From Microcebus murinus (Eukaryota > Chordata > Mammalia > Primates > Cheirogaleidae): a stretch of 64,000 nt of DNA. The notes beneath the pieces were generated by a model. The model was not told the DNA's origin, did no database searches, and worked only from the letters and a program-made list of their open reading frames with translations. The stretch's first letter is position 1, and every line of letters begins with the position of its first letter. Where the stretch lies: assembly GCF_040939455.1 (NCBI RefSeq), contig NC_134116.1, forward strand, positions 73,735,900 through 73,799,899, given 5' to 3'. Shown here one piece after another: positions 25,169 through 39,405 of this stretch. A program made the position numbers and the translations under genes.

Positions 25169-25434
25169 CTAAAAGACAAAGTAACTCCAGAAGGTTTGGG
25201 GGTGCTCCAGGTTGACATTCGGAGGGTTCCCCAGCAGATTGTCAGGAGGAAGAGGAAATGGGGGAGGCGACAGGGAGTTCTTCAGTGAACTCAGATTGTG
25301 AAAGCATCTGCGTCAAGATGGAGACCAGGTATTGCTTAGCCAAGGGAAGGGGAGCAGAAAGGACGGGGGCGATTGTGCCAGGAACTTTCAGACCCACCGC
25401 AAGCTGAGGCTTTCAAGAAGGTTGTCTTTTTAGC

Positions 25435-25650
25435 CATGTTATAACCTTTATTAAGCTTAATATGTGCCAGGTGCTGAGTATTTTGCATGCACAGATCTAT
25501 GAATTTTTACAACTCTGCAAGGGAGATACAGTTATTGTCCCCATTTCATAGATCAAGAAAACTGAGGCACAGAGAGGTTGGTGAACTTGGTGGGCTTCCT
25601 ACAAGTGGGCTAGCATGTATTGGAGCTAGGATCCCAGGCGATCTGCACTG
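25435..25650 (-). repeat. MIR element, minus strand
   Basis: 'aatatgtgccaggtgctgag', 'ccccatttcatagatcaag' and 'aactgaggcacagagaggttg' are the reverse of MIR, nearly full length. Confidence 0.85.
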
Positions 25651-26460
25651 TTCACAGGTCACTCAAGCACAGCTCTCCTTCTTGCTCTCTGGCCTTTGCC
25701 TGAGGTCCTGGGCTGGCTCCCACGCCAGCTTCGAGGAGAACGCAGATGGATGAGCAGAGGTGGAGGGTGTGAACCTACAAGCCTCTAAGTCCACTGTCAC
25801 TTGTGTCTCATCTTATCCGGACAGTGAAAATCAAAGTGGATTGTTCCAACCCAAGTTTCTGGTCTCCTAAAAGTGAACCTCAAATTCCTTTGCTTGAAGG
25901 TATTCTTCCTTTGTTATCCTTTTAAAATAGTTACAAGTCGTGGTGACCTTTGAAGAGTCGCATCCTTCCCCTTCCCCCAGTGAGTATTAAAGACTTCCCA
26001 CCATGGGGATAGTTCACAGCTGATGGAAGCTTTTAAGAGGATCCAAATTTGTTGCAAGAAACAGCCAGAGCATCTCCCAGCTTGCTTCTCTAAATTATCC
26101 TAAAACAAATACACTGCTGCTTTTCCAGCTGCATGGGTACATTCCATGGCCTCTCGCTGGCTTAAAAAAAAAGAGAGAGAGACAGAGAGGTGATTTCTCC
26201 AGCCTTACCAAATAAGCATGGCAGGGCTCATCGTGCATATGTGCACTGATAACTGTGTAGTGCAGAAGGACGCTGAGAAGGAGTCTGAGGCAATACTCTC
26301 ACTGGACAGGAAAGTGCCACGCTGGTTTAGCTCTGCCTGTCCCGAGCACTGGAGGGAGGGCTGGGGCTCCAGGCAACATGTCTGTACCACGAGCAAGGCA
26401 CTGGGGAAAGGGACAAGAGAGGACCCGAGCTGGAAGGAGTCTTCCAACCCATAGAGCCAT
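25651..26460. other. Gene-free stretch, nothing recognised
   Basis: Unique sequence with a short (GA)n at 26170-26190. No splice-flanked frame. Confidence 0.4.
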
Positions 26461-26461
26461 C

Positions 26462-26560
26462 CCTCTTTCTTTACAGTGGGGGAAACTGAGGCCCAGAGAA
26501 GATAAGTGACTTGCCTAAGGTCACATCACAGATTACTAGCAAGAATGGAAGCCTTGTTTC
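26462..26560 (-). repeat. MIR fragment, minus strand
   Basis: 'gggggaaactgaggcccagag', 'gtgacttgcctaaggtcaca' and 'gattactagcaagaatgg' are the reverse of the MIR core. Confidence 0.8.
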
Positions 26561-26950
26561 TTTCTACATGAGAAATGGGACTAACTCATGCTCTTTCTGT
26601 AACCAGTTGATTGAAACCCCCCCTTGAGCCGAGGACAGAACTGGGAAGAACAGGGATGTCCTCAGTTGTTGCATGGCTGTAGGTTCCCTCACACCCTTTC
26701 TCCTCACTGCTCTGCACCCCAGCCCTGCCCAGCTGGGAGAGGCCAGGCCCCTACAGTCATGCCCCACATCCCCTTGCAAGGCTGTCCCCTGAGGGTACCT
26801 CCCTGTAACTTCTCCGCCTGTTAGGCTGCAAAGGGGACAAAGGCTTTAGCTGTACCCTCTGGAGGTCGAAGCACCAGATGTGGAAACCAAGACCAGAGCA
26901 GGGGAGGCCAGTAGCCTGGGGACAGGATCAATCAAAGCAAATCCAATTTC

Positions 26951-27284
<334 letters not shown>

Positions 27285-27299
27285 AGCAAATCCAATTTC

Positions 27300-28090
27300 A
27301 TTGCTCGTTGTGGTCAACTGAAAAAGTGGCCGTACTCTTTGCCACGTAATTAACAATGCTCCCCCTCACCGTGACTCTGGGCGTGGCCGTGTGACTTTGG
27401 TCAGTGGAAAATCAGAAAATGTGATGCAAAGAGAGGCTTAAGACGGGTTTGCAGAATTGGGCGTGTCCTCCCACTCAAGCCGCTGCCGTGAGAACGTGCC
27501 TAGGCTGGTCTGCTAGGAGAGGGGAGACACACGGTGCGGCCAGGCTGCCCTGGCCACCCAGCCAAGCTCGTCTTAGATCCGCTGGTGGCTGCGAGTGTTT
27601 AGACATGAGAGCCACCAACTCAGTGGACATCGCTCTCCAGCGGACTTGCAGGTACCCAAGACACCCGGCTGTGAATGCTGTTGTCTCCTGCTGAGGTTTC
27701 GAGGTTGTTATTTGGCATTGCGGTTTATTATCCTACACACTGGCTGTTTCTACCGCAGGCATCTAAGCCTCAAACGTCACCCCTTCCAATGGTATGTACT
27801 GTAAATCATGACTTTCAAATTCTCTTTTATGTCACAACGCTCAGTAAGAATCTGTTAAATTTATGTATCCATGCATGTGATAGATTATATATACGCACAC
27901 ATTTTGTAAAACACTATTGTCCTTTAACATGTGTAATGTGTGCTTATTTTCTATTCTATTCTTCCCTTTTTTGTCCTCTTAAGTTGTGCTAATCATCCAC
28001 TAAACAGATTTCACGGCTTGCTTGTGGGCTGAGACCTGCAGTTTGAAGAGTACAGTATGCTTTGCTGCGAGACTTTCTTATGTTAGCAGT
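27300..28090. other. Gene-free stretch, probably an old LTR-type repeat then AT-rich DNA
   Basis: 27310-27740 has phrases such as 'gtggccgtgtgactttgg' and 'atgagagccaccaac' seen in old mammalian LTR-like repeats. 27780-28000 is AT-rich. Confidence 0.35.
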
Positions 28091-29454
28091 TGGGTCTCAT
28101 TCATCCCTGTGCTCTTGGTACCCTCCTCAGTAATGGGCGCACATAGGCACTCAACAAACCTTTGTTGAATTCAACTGAATTGAGAGAAGCTTACAGCTAC
28201 AAATCTCCTGGTGTTGTGTCCCAACTCCCTGCCCCCTGGGTGTAACTTTATCTCCCAAGATTTCAGGGAACATGACAATGACCGTCTCCTTCAGGAGTGC
28301 TTTATGAATCACTTCCATGGTTCTGTCAAATTAAAGGACCATTTCCAACACGGCCCACGTTGGTGGCCTGTCTGCCCACTGTCGGTGACGGGCCGCCCGC
28401 AGAAGCGAGAATGCCGACCTCTGTGTGTGCAGGTGACGGCGTGCAGGTGGGGAGACGCAGGGCAGGCGCCATATCGCGTTACTCATTGTTTCTCTGAAGT
28501 CGGGCATGGTGTCTGCACGCAGCAGGTGCTCACAAAATACCTGTTGAACTGAACCGAAGCGACGTCAGGCCTCCAGGTTTGTTTCTTTCTCTCTATGGGA
28601 AGGACATTTGACCGGGTTCTTTCCAGCTTTAAAAATCTAATCCTAAGCAGCGTGAACCAAGGCTGACTGCCCGTCCAGGTGGGACAATGAGCTACTACAC
28701 GCGTTCCTGTGTCAGGAAAGGCCCCCTCCCTCACAGGGCCTCTCCCCACACAGTCCGGCTGGAGTGTGACTCCTTGGCATTCAGGAATTCAGCCTTGCTG
28801 AAATACAAAAATGTCTGCACAGGTGAATGCGAGCTATTACCTTTCTTTTACACCAGATTGAGAAAGAAACTTCTCGGACTTTTCCTGGGAGCTGACCTTG
28901 AGAGAGGGAGAGGAGTACTATGTGAAGGAGCTGACCTAGGGTGGCGGGGGAACAAGTTTGGGGTCCACAGAGATGACAGGAGTTTGGAGACAATGATGAT
29001 AAACTGGTACCAGCTCACGACTGTCTTTCCTGGGCTCTGTCCCACGGTCTGTCGGCAAAGGAAGTGAGTGGCGGAGCTGAGAACATCCTCATCTCCTATA
29101 TCCACAGCCAATATTCTACTCAGTGAGCAACCTCGGCTCTCGTGTGTTCTAACACAAATTAAAAATAGCTGCTGCGTGCCTATTTTCCTGCAGTGAATTT
29201 AAACATGTGCCACCGAGGCCACCCCTTTTACTTTGAAGTTGCTTCAGCCTGCGTCCTCCCGCACAGCCTGGGCCCTGCACCAGCCCACACGCGCCTCTCG
29301 CCGGGAGCTTCAGATCCTGTCACTACTGCACGGTGGCAACGAGGAGCCTCGGGCCTCAGAGGCACCCTGCAAAAAGCCAGTCCGGCCACAAGCAATATGG
29401 CTTGGGAAACTGCAGTCCCTGGGCTGGCTAACTCGATTAGCAAAGGATCAAAAC
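28091..29454. other. Gene-free stretch with L2/MIR-like ends
   Basis: L2-like 3' ends occur at 28090-28175 and 28495-28555 ('gtgctcacaaaatacctgttgaac'). The overlapping frames on both strands at 28.2-29.5 kb are unrecognised. Confidence 0.4.
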
Positions 29455-29460
29455 CAGGTG

Positions 29461-29622
29461 AGCTATTTCCATATCTTGGCTGCTGTGAATAGTTCTGCTG
29501 TGAGCACGGTGTGCAGATATCTCTTCAAAATCCCGATTTCAATTATTTTGGGTGTACACTTAGAAGTAGGATTGCTGGATCATGTATGGTCGTTCTATTT
29601 TTAATTTTTTGAGGAACCTCCA
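29461..29622 (-). mobile_element. Inverted 5' part of an L1 remnant
   Basis: 'ttccatatcttggctgctgtgaatag', 'cagatatctcttcaaaatcc' and 'gaggaacctccat' are the antisense of the end of L1 ORF2. The sequence switches at about 29622 to L1 3' UTR in the sense direction. Confidence 0.8.
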
Positions 29623-29930
29623 TAAAGCTTCAGTTATGCAAGATGAATTAGTTCCCAGTGATCTGCTGCACAGAATGTTGCCTATAGTCAACAATACTGT
29701 ATTACACACTTGAAAATGTAATAGGGTAGATCTCATGTTCAGTGCTCCTACTACACACGCTCACACACATGCACACACACACACACATGCGGACACATGG
29801 ACACTTTTGAAGGTATTGGATATGTCTCTCACCTTGATTGTAGTGATGGTTTCATGGGTGACACTTATGTCCAAATTGTCTGCATTAAATATGTGCAGTT
29901 TATTGTATATCAATTTTGCCTCAATAACAA
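29623..29930 (+). mobile_element. L1 3' UTR, plus strand, with internal (CA)n
   Basis: 'tgcctatagtcaacaatactg', 'gtagatctcatgttcagtg', 'ttgattgtagtgatggtttcatggg' and 'gtatatcaattttgcctcaataa' are an L1 3' UTR in order. A (CA)n tract lies at 29757-29790. The end is about 30 bp from a splice donor. Confidence 0.85.
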
Positions 29931-29963
29931 ACCCAGGCTGGTTGCACTTAGTTAAAAACTCAC

Positions 29964-30040
29964 CCTCAACCACGAAATGCCCCATGAAGCTCTGCCGTCC
30001 TCTGACAGTGGCCAGAACTTCCTCGCTTAGTCCCAGCTGG
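29964..30040 (-). CDS. Probable small internal exon on the minus strand
   Basis: The acceptor (acattgttttcag) and the donor (GAGG|gtgagt) are both strong. The 77 bp are open with one incoming base completing a codon and one outgoing base. The peptide reads QLGLSEEVLATVRGR followed by QSFMGHFVVE. The outgoing phase 1 joins the block at 21998 as G+AT, giving Asp and keeping a frame open there. An inverted L1 remnant ends only about 30 bp from the donor, so the flanking intron is repeat but the block itself is not. It is assigned to the same gene by strand and spacing only. The exon feeding it (phase 2 out) was not found. It could be an unrelated transcript. Confidence 0.6.
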
Positions 30041-30439
30041 CTGAAAACAATGTTGCTGGGCAACGGGAAGGATGCAGTAGAACCTACACGGAGACTTCGG
30101 CATGCCCAGATGTGACAGGTGGCCGGAAATAGGCTCCTGGTCAGGTTCCACTGGGGCTGAAGGTCACATCCCACAGGGCAACAGGTTTCAGACTTTCCTA
30201 ACCGCGACCCATTTCACATCCTGACTCAACACTCCCTTAGAAAGCCAAGGTTTCACGTGGCCTGTGCTTACGCTGGAAGATGCACTCTAATCGTAGCTGT
30301 CGTCTGTCGTTATTTTAGGTGCCAGTCATATCCCTGCAAATCAATTTCCTGGCCCATTGATCTCACCCACAGTATGAAGATCCCTGCCTTTGGGCAAGAT
30401 TCTTTTGATGTGTTATCTGCACAGGTCACTAAGGCAAAA

Positions 30440-30775
30440 AGAACAAACCCAAGTCTTAACTTCTCACAATCCATTTCCAACCTCACTGCTCAGCATCAGT
30501 TCTATTTCTGCCATCCTTCAAGGCCCAACTTCATGCTACCTCCTCCATGGAAACTTTCTTGTCTACAAAGTCAGGAGTAATTTTCCCCTCCCTGTCTTCC
30601 CATTAGGAACACATGTCTTTGGGCTACGTCTTCCTCCCCTACTGAGTTCTTGCTCTCTACAAACCAGCCTTGAGTCTATCACCTGCACAGATTTTCCCAT
30701 TTTTGTGTTATTTACTGAATGCTTTTCTTTAAAGAGCCTCACTTATTTTACACAGTACCTACTTTAGCCTCATTC
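30440..30775 (+). repeat. L2-like element, plus strand
   Basis: 'ccttcaaggcccaacttcatgctacctcctccatggaaac' is the L2 phrase on handling of grouped C/T-rich sequence before its 3' end. Confidence 0.55.
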
Positions 30776-31161
30776 TAAACAAGAGTGATCATGAAATCAT
30801 GGATTTCACATGCTTGTTATATTCCTAGTGCACGCGAATAGAAATATACCATTATTAAAATTTAAAAAAAAATCTCATCATGTACCACCTAAAGACATTT
30901 TCTTTGAGGAAAAACCATGCTAGCTGTGTGAAGTCTTGAAGAGCTATACTTTATGTTTTATTTTTCTTTAGGGCTCAGTACATGGTATTGGTCCATAAAT
31001 ATTTGCCAAATTGAAATCAAGTGAAATGGGTTATTGGAATTTATACCCTAACGTATTAGCATGAATCTGACTTATCCCAAGTGGTAGCGATCACCTTGGA
31101 AAGCAATGAATGGGACTGGAAAGGAAGTGGAAGAGAAAAGCAAACGCTGGTGGGCACAGGA
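30776..31161. other. Intron-like sequence, nothing recognised
   Basis: AT-rich with no repeat named and no exon. Confidence 0.4.
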
Positions 31162-31260
31162 CGAGAAGAAACAGGTAGAAGCCGGCGGGCACAGGTGATG
31201 CCGGGAGGTGTGCCAGTCCGGCATCACCTGCGCCCGCCGGCTTCTACCTGTTTCTTCTCG
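31162..31260. repeat. Near-perfect 43-bp-arm hairpin
   Basis: 31162-31204 is the reverse complement of 31218-31260 with one mismatch. The loop is 13 bases (31205-31217). The arms are mixed GA-rich and GC-rich, not low complexity. Half an arm also shares 'gggcacagg' with 31153-31160. Confidence 0.97.
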
Positions 31261-31527
31261 CGAGTGCGGGACTGGGGCTTAGGGGGCAGCAGAGGCGGGT
31301 GGGACCTCACGCGGGAAGAGGCCTCAATGCACCTACTGAGGACCTGGGCTTTACACCAGGTCGGGTCGTAGGTGGAAAGTTGACCCCCTGGCCACGCCCA
31401 GGGGATTCCAGCCTCAGGCTTCCAGGTCTGCCTGGAGGGGTGGCTTGAGTCCCGGGCCAGCTCCCCAGTTTCGACCTGGTGGCCGCACGACCTCTCGGCA
31501 GCCCCTGCTTGTCCAAAGACCCAGAGG

Positions 31528-31868
<341 letters not shown>

Positions 31869-31882
31869 CAAAGACCCAGAGG

Positions 31883-32946
31883 GGCAAGTGTGAGCTGGAA
31901 GCATCCCAAGCTCCCCCAGGATTGGCGCTGTGTTCAGAATGCCATGCAGACCCCACCGGAGACAGGGTCCCGTCCGGGCTCTGGGTAGAGCGACCGGGGC
32001 CCACCCTAGCCCACAGGCACGTCCCTTGAGCAGACTAAACAGCCACCTTCGCAGAGGTGGCTCCAAAAGGCAAAAAAGGACTTTGGAGGGTGTGGACACA
32101 GAATCTCTGCCTCAACTGACCGAGATGGAAGACATCGAACCGAGACCTTCCCACGTTGCTTTAAGGGAAAAAGAAAGAGAAACAAGAAATCAAAGGGGCT
32201 TCTATACCAGCCACCAATTTCTTAAATACTTTCAGTTCTGAACAAGTAACATAACAAAAGTGAGCAGTAAGCTATTAAGAAAAAATCCGCAGTAGGTAAG
32301 GACAGTATTATAATTCAATAAAGTCTACAGCAAAGTGAATCTGACATATATCTCATGGTAATTTTTATTGTAGTACATGGCAATTAGATATAAGTGACAG
32401 GTTGTTTAAATAATAATCCTAATTACTGTTAACTTTGCAACAGTGTTATGGAGCCTGTTCAGGAGAGTCCCCAACATAAGGAAACAGACGCAATGGAACT
32501 TTGAGACTGCCATGCCCAAGCACTGCCCCCTTTTGTGTCTGTACATAGAGACAGTTAACACCTGCTAGTCCTTTGCCTAAACTTCCTTGATTTATTAAGA
32601 TCACACTTTGCTGGATCTTTTTGAAACACAGAGATTAAGGGAAAACTCAGCTCTCTGGTTGCCGAATAGTGCAAAAGAAATTTGTAATCTCGTTTCGTTT
32701 TGCCCATAATTTGGCTCCAGGAAAAGGAACAAAAAGGCAAATCAGTTACCTTCTTCAGGGGCTCAGGTGGAGGCTATAGGCCAGGCTGTAGGCCTTCCCT
32801 TCCTGGTCATCAGAGGAAGACTGCCATAGTCAGGATCCAGAATTATTGGGGGATGGAGTGCCCCAGTTAGGCAGAAGGCTGGAAGCATCTTGCTAAACTC
32901 TAGCTGTTGCTTGGACACTGCGTGTAGGAATCAACACTGCAGAGCT
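31883..32946. other. Gene-free intron-like stretch
   Basis: Unique sequence. The short plus frame at 31930-32241 has no splice context. A possible donor at 32745-32750 (minus) has no open exon upstream. Confidence 0.4.
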
Positions 32947-32947
32947 C

Positions 32948-34689
<1,742 letters not shown>

Positions 34690-35560
34690 TCTCTCACTTT
34701 GGCCAGCATTTGTTAAGCACGTAACCGGCACCAGACCTTGTGCTAGATGCTGAGATGGCGAAGATGAGACAGAGGGCAGAGAGGTGGGCCAGTAATTTCA
34801 CACTGCAGCACGTGCCATGTCAGAGGGTGCCCTGTAACTGCTTAACTCTGGCTGGCGAGGTCGGGGCGGGCAGGAGAAGCCATGGGCAGGGAAAGTCTGA
34901 GTTTTCCAGGCGGATAACAGGGGCTGTGCCTTCCAGGAAGAGACGGAGCAAGGGAAACAGTGCCAAGGCCCCAGTGAGCTGCCGCTGGATGTAGTCACGG
35001 GGCTGCCAGTGGGTAAGTGTGGCACCAGCTAGGGACAGGGAAGAGGTAAGAAACTCAAAGGGGTCAGATCCCGAAAGGAAATGCGTGTCATATTAAGGAG
35101 GTTAGATTTCATCATCTTTAAGAAAATGAAGAGCCATCTCAGTGAGACATCTTATAACAGACCATTTTCTCTGTGGCAGGAAGGAGAGGTTGGCAGGGAC
35201 GGAGGTCATGTGTGCAGTTCAGGCAGAACGGTGGTGGGGCGTGGGGACCGAGACAGGGTATCGGGGACAGCAACAGTGGGCTTCGGTGACTGTGTGGGCT
35301 GGGGGACACAAAGGTGGCCCTGGGGTTCTGGCTGACATTAATGGGGAGAGGCTATTAGAAAAACAAGGGAAATGAGGAAAGTGCACAGTTTAAGACAATC
35401 AATTTCACTGGGGGAACTGAAGCTCCTTTTGAGACATAGGTAAAGAGGTCCACCGGCAACTGGAAATTTAGTTCTGGAGCTCAGGAGAGCCGTGGGAGCC
35501 AGAGTGGGGTGGGGCTGCTCAGAGAAGGGGTCCCTAGGGACAGATTGGGGGTGGGGGAAG
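34690..35560 (+). repeat. Long copy of the old dispersed repeat family
   Basis: Starts 'ccagcatttgttaagcacg', 'ccttgtgctagatgctgagatgg', then 'ggttagatttcatcatc', 'gtgagacatcttataacagacc' and 'taaagaggtccaccggcaactgg'. Confidence 0.55.
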
Positions 35561-36835
35561 TGTCATGTTCTCACTCAGGAATGTCGGTGTCTCTGAAGTC
35601 CCTGTGCACAAGGAATCAGGCATCTGGCAGTGCTGGTCAAGGTTAGTTAGTTCCTCAGAGGAGATTGTGCACACAGGCTGCTAGAAAAAGATCAGAGGAA
35701 CCATCGTGGGTCATTCCTGTGCCCCCTCCCCACCTGCCAGCCCTTTTCCCGGGACCTCCCTGCCCCCACCCCCTCCCAGTGTTAGTATGTGCCAGGCCGC
35801 CCTCTCCTCCCCTTCCTGCCCTCCTGATTCTTGCTCTCGCCTTCCCACTCAGCTCCCGACACCCCGCCCGGCCCTCTCACGGGGAAGATCCTCTGGGCCC
35901 ACCTCTCTGATCTACCCTGCCGTGGGCTCCAGCCTGCCCTGGGCTGCTTTTCCCACTTCTGCCTGTTTCAGCGCAGGCGCGGAAGGGATCTCGAGGAAGT
36001 CCTGTGCAAATAGCAGTTTCAATAAAGCTAAGCAGTTCAGATAAGAGCTAATCCGAACCATCACAGGGGTGCATTCGTGTGGCGGCCAGATCAGAGCCGC
36101 CGCTCACATCCTCCTTGGCTTCTGCGGATTCTGTCTGCAGAGCGAGCGCCTGCGAGGCTGGGCGACGGCCGCCTGTTTCAGATCACGGGCTGGCATGCCC
36201 CGGTTGCCCATAGCAACCCAGCTGCACTGGAGTGTTAGCATTTGTAAATGTGTGTGGGCTTAAAATTATATTATTGATTCTGTCTGGGAGACGATAGTCT
36301 GATTTGTATATAGCTCTGAATAAATTACTCATTATCCTTTACAGCCATCAGAATATGAGCCTCTCTCTCTTTATCCTTTTTTTTTGAGAGAGAGAGAGAG
36401 ACAGCAAATTGTGTCAGCAGATGTGAAATGAAATATTTCCCATAACAACCATACTAGAGGAATCAACATCTAGGGCACCAGCCTGGAAAGTAGTCCAGGC
36501 ATTACTGAATAAATAACAAACGGATTTGGGAGGGATGGAACCTAGGTCGGACCGTCTATTCCAAAGGGACCAGAACGTGTAGTTTGAATTACAATGCGAT
36601 GCAGCCAGGAATAAGGGAAACGCAGCTCTACCCAAGACTAGATCGGTTCACTTGAGCCCAGGATTTCCCTTTTGTTTTCTTCCATGTGTAGAATATACTC
36701 AGGCAGGTTGAAGCTGCCACAATTCCCCACCATCCCTGGATCCACACCCTTTGCCTTGTAACTCTGTGGATCCTCCCACAAAAGGCATCTTGCATTACCT
36801 GTGACCTTGGGCTCAGTCCTGCAGCTTGCTTGGAG
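35561..36835. other. Gene-free stretch with a C-rich block and (GA)n
   Basis: 35700-35900 is C/T-rich. 36386-36402 is (GA)n preceded by T and CT tracts (an imperfect inverted repeat). 36100-36200 is CG-containing with an acceptor-like 'tctgtctgcag' on the plus strand but no open partner. Confidence 0.4.
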
Positions 36836-37160
36836 TAATTGGCAGAAGTGGCAGTGTGCTAGTTCTGAGCCTAGGCTTACAAAGGCTTCAAGAGTTTCCA
36901 CTTTCCCTCCTGTGCTCTTGTCATTGCCAGAGAGAAGAACCTGCCTTGGATAGCTGCTGCCCCTTCAGCTGGGAGCTCAATAAATACATGTGGTACAGTG
37001 CTACCCCTGTCAAATCTGGCCAGATCAATAGCTTGAAGAACTACCTCAGCCTAAATGAGCCACTCCTGCCAAGCTGCAGATGCATGTGAAATAAATGCTT
37101 ATTGCTATGCCACTACGATTTTGCAGGTGCTTGTTACACAGCAGTAGCTGGCTAATATAG
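36836..37160 (+). mobile_element. Old LTR-type repeat, plus strand
   Basis: The ending 'taaatgcttattgctatgcc' ... 'cagcagtagctggctaatatag' matches the 3' end of old mammalian LTRs. Confidence 0.5.
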
Positions 37161-37610
37161 CCCTCTATCTTTCCAATGTCATGGCAGTCGGCATTCTTGA
37201 TGATGGAAAAGAGAAGAACTGCTGTCCATTGTAGCAGTCACTGATCACAGGTCTTACTGCAAGAAAATCCAGGTCAGGCATTATAATTTCACGTTGGCCT
37301 CTCACTGTGCCCTGAACCACCAAACACGGCACTGCCACAAGGAGCATTCTGGAGGCCACTGTATCTGTGAGAAGCCAGAGTAAATTCCAAAACTCTATCT
37401 CCATCATTCTTTTAGTGCCCATGGAAATCCTGTCCACAGATGGGTGAGACTATGTTTGCATTGAGGAGAAAGACTGGCATTGCACCTTTCACAAAGCACT
37501 GTAAATGTTGCCTTCCATCCATTCCAGAATGAACACCTTTATCAGAATGCCACAGTGTTATCCTCACGCTCTTTCTAACTTTCATGTTTCCACTCTTCAG
37601 GCAAGGCTTG
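37161..37610. other. Gene-free stretch, nothing recognised
   Basis: Unique-looking intron sequence. A minus frame of 90 codons (37165-37437) has no splice sites. Confidence 0.4.
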
Positions 37611-37639
37611 TGCTATACAAGTATGTTCAATCAACTTGC

Positions 37640-38130
37640 AACAAATATTTATTGGGCACCTGTTATGGGCTGGGCCTGGAGTGTCATGCTAGATACCATG
37701 CTGAGCAGAAGAAAAGTGGTTGGGATGGGTAGTTAGGGAAGGTGAGAGACCAGACGGACTCCGGGCAGGTCCTGAACAACCAGGCAGGTGCAGGCGCCAA
37801 TATGGGAATGCCTGGGGACCTGCTGCTTTGGGAGAATATAAAAAGTTCTGTTTGGGGCACGTCACATGTGAGATGCTTCTGAGACATGAAAACAGAGATG
37901 CCAAATGTGCAGTTAGATGTCCAGACATGGCGCTCAGAGGAGAGGTCGGGGCTAAAGCTATCCATTTGGAGAGCTGCGTGTGGATGACATTTAAAACCAC
38001 GAGACAGGAACCGGGGCAAGATTTCCTACACAGAGAGCACACACGGAGAAGAGAGTCCAGGCTGAGTCCTGAGGAACCCCGATATTTAGAGGAGGAGGAG
38101 GAAGCAGAGGGGATGACAGGAGGGAGTGCC
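37640..38130 (+). repeat. Copy of the old dispersed repeat family
   Basis: 'caaatatttattgggcacctg', 'atgtgcagttagatgtccagac', 'catttaaaaccacgagacagg' and 'ctgagtcctgaggaacccc' run in family order. Confidence 0.6.
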
Positions 38131-38519
38131 TAAGCACCAAACAGGGGTAATGCAGCTATTGGGGCAAAACAAACCAACCAACCAAAGCAAAGCTACACAG
38201 ATGTCCACCGCACAGAACTGATGTCAGAGTTATATACTGGGTATGTCTCACATGTACGTCTCCATGCTTCCCATAAAATGTTAGGAGAGGGCACAGGTGA
38301 CAGAGCTGTGGTGAAGTTCAAAGACCCTTGTGTGTCAGGGCAGAGAGCCGGGCTGGCCCATCTCAGAGCGGACTTGGCTGTATCACATACTATGAACCAT
38401 CATGCGAGTCACAGCCTGTCTGGACTTTCTTCTTCCTGTGTAAGTGGGAACTCCAGGGGTTCTTAGGAGGATTGAGTAAGTGAAGTATTTGGAAGCAATT
38501 GGCAAACTGGGAAGTACCA
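38131..38519. other. Gene-free stretch, nothing recognised
   Basis: Short region between two copies of the old repeat. Confidence 0.4.
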
Positions 38520-39405
38520 TTCATTCATTCTTCGATTGCACTAGTCACAGTTCTAGGTGCTGGGGGTTCATCAGGAAAGAGATCGATTCACATCTATGGA
38601 GCTTATATACTGAAGATAGACGATTGATAAATAATTAATGTGTGATACAATGACAAGCACAGTAGTATAAAGAAAAACATAAAGGGCATATAATACAATT
38701 ATGTATTTCACATAGACTTGCCATGTGAATATATATTCACTGTTGAATTCAGGAGTATGAAGAAAAATACAGCAGGCTGAGGGGAGAGGGAGGCCTGAGG
38801 GTTGCTACTTTAGGCAGGGTAGTTGGAGAAGGCCTCTCTGTAAGACAGCATCGTGCTCATTCCTGGTGGAGGGGAGGGAGGAGGGGACGATCGTGTGGCT
38901 GCCTGGGCAGAGGGAGCAAGTGCAGGAACCCTGCGTGTTCTGGGAGCAGGGCGATGTGGTCCCAGAGAAGCAAAGGAGAGGGGTAGCAGTGAGGGCAGAC
39001 AGGCAGAGGCGCAGCCCACAGGTGTCTCTGAGTTTGGATTTTACTTAGAGTGAGATGAGAAGCCTAGCAGGGTTTTGAGTAGAGGATTGACATTATCCAC
39101 CTTCTGCTTTAAAAAGGTCACTCTCTGCATAGGACATGTTGTAGGGGGGAAGAAATGGGAAGAGGGAGACCATTAGGAGGCTACTGCGAGGTCCAGGTGA
39201 GAGACCCGGGCAGGTTGGGCTGGGAGGATCCTGGGGAGAAAGCGAGGGCTGGATTCCGAACGGACACACTGTGGAGAGAGAGCCGAAGGGACTTGCTGTG
39301 TGCCTGTGAGAAAGAGAAGAATGGGGTTGCCATCTGAGATGGGAAGGGGGGCAGAGTGACACAGGGTGTTCAAGGGTTGCATCTTGGATGGCAGATGGCA
39401 TCCTA
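38520..39405 (+). repeat. Copy of the old dispersed repeat family
   Basis: 'cattcattcttcgattgcac', 'cagttctaggtgctgggggttc', 'gttttgagtagaggattgac', 'aaaaaggtcactctctgcatag' and 'ttaggaggctactgcgaggtcc' run in the same order as the other copies. Confidence 0.65.

Noticed and set aside
32750..32800. Minus donor AAGAAG|gtaact with possible upstream acceptors
   Set aside because: All three frames from the plausible 53-bp acceptor hit stops. The 24-bp version is too short to trust.
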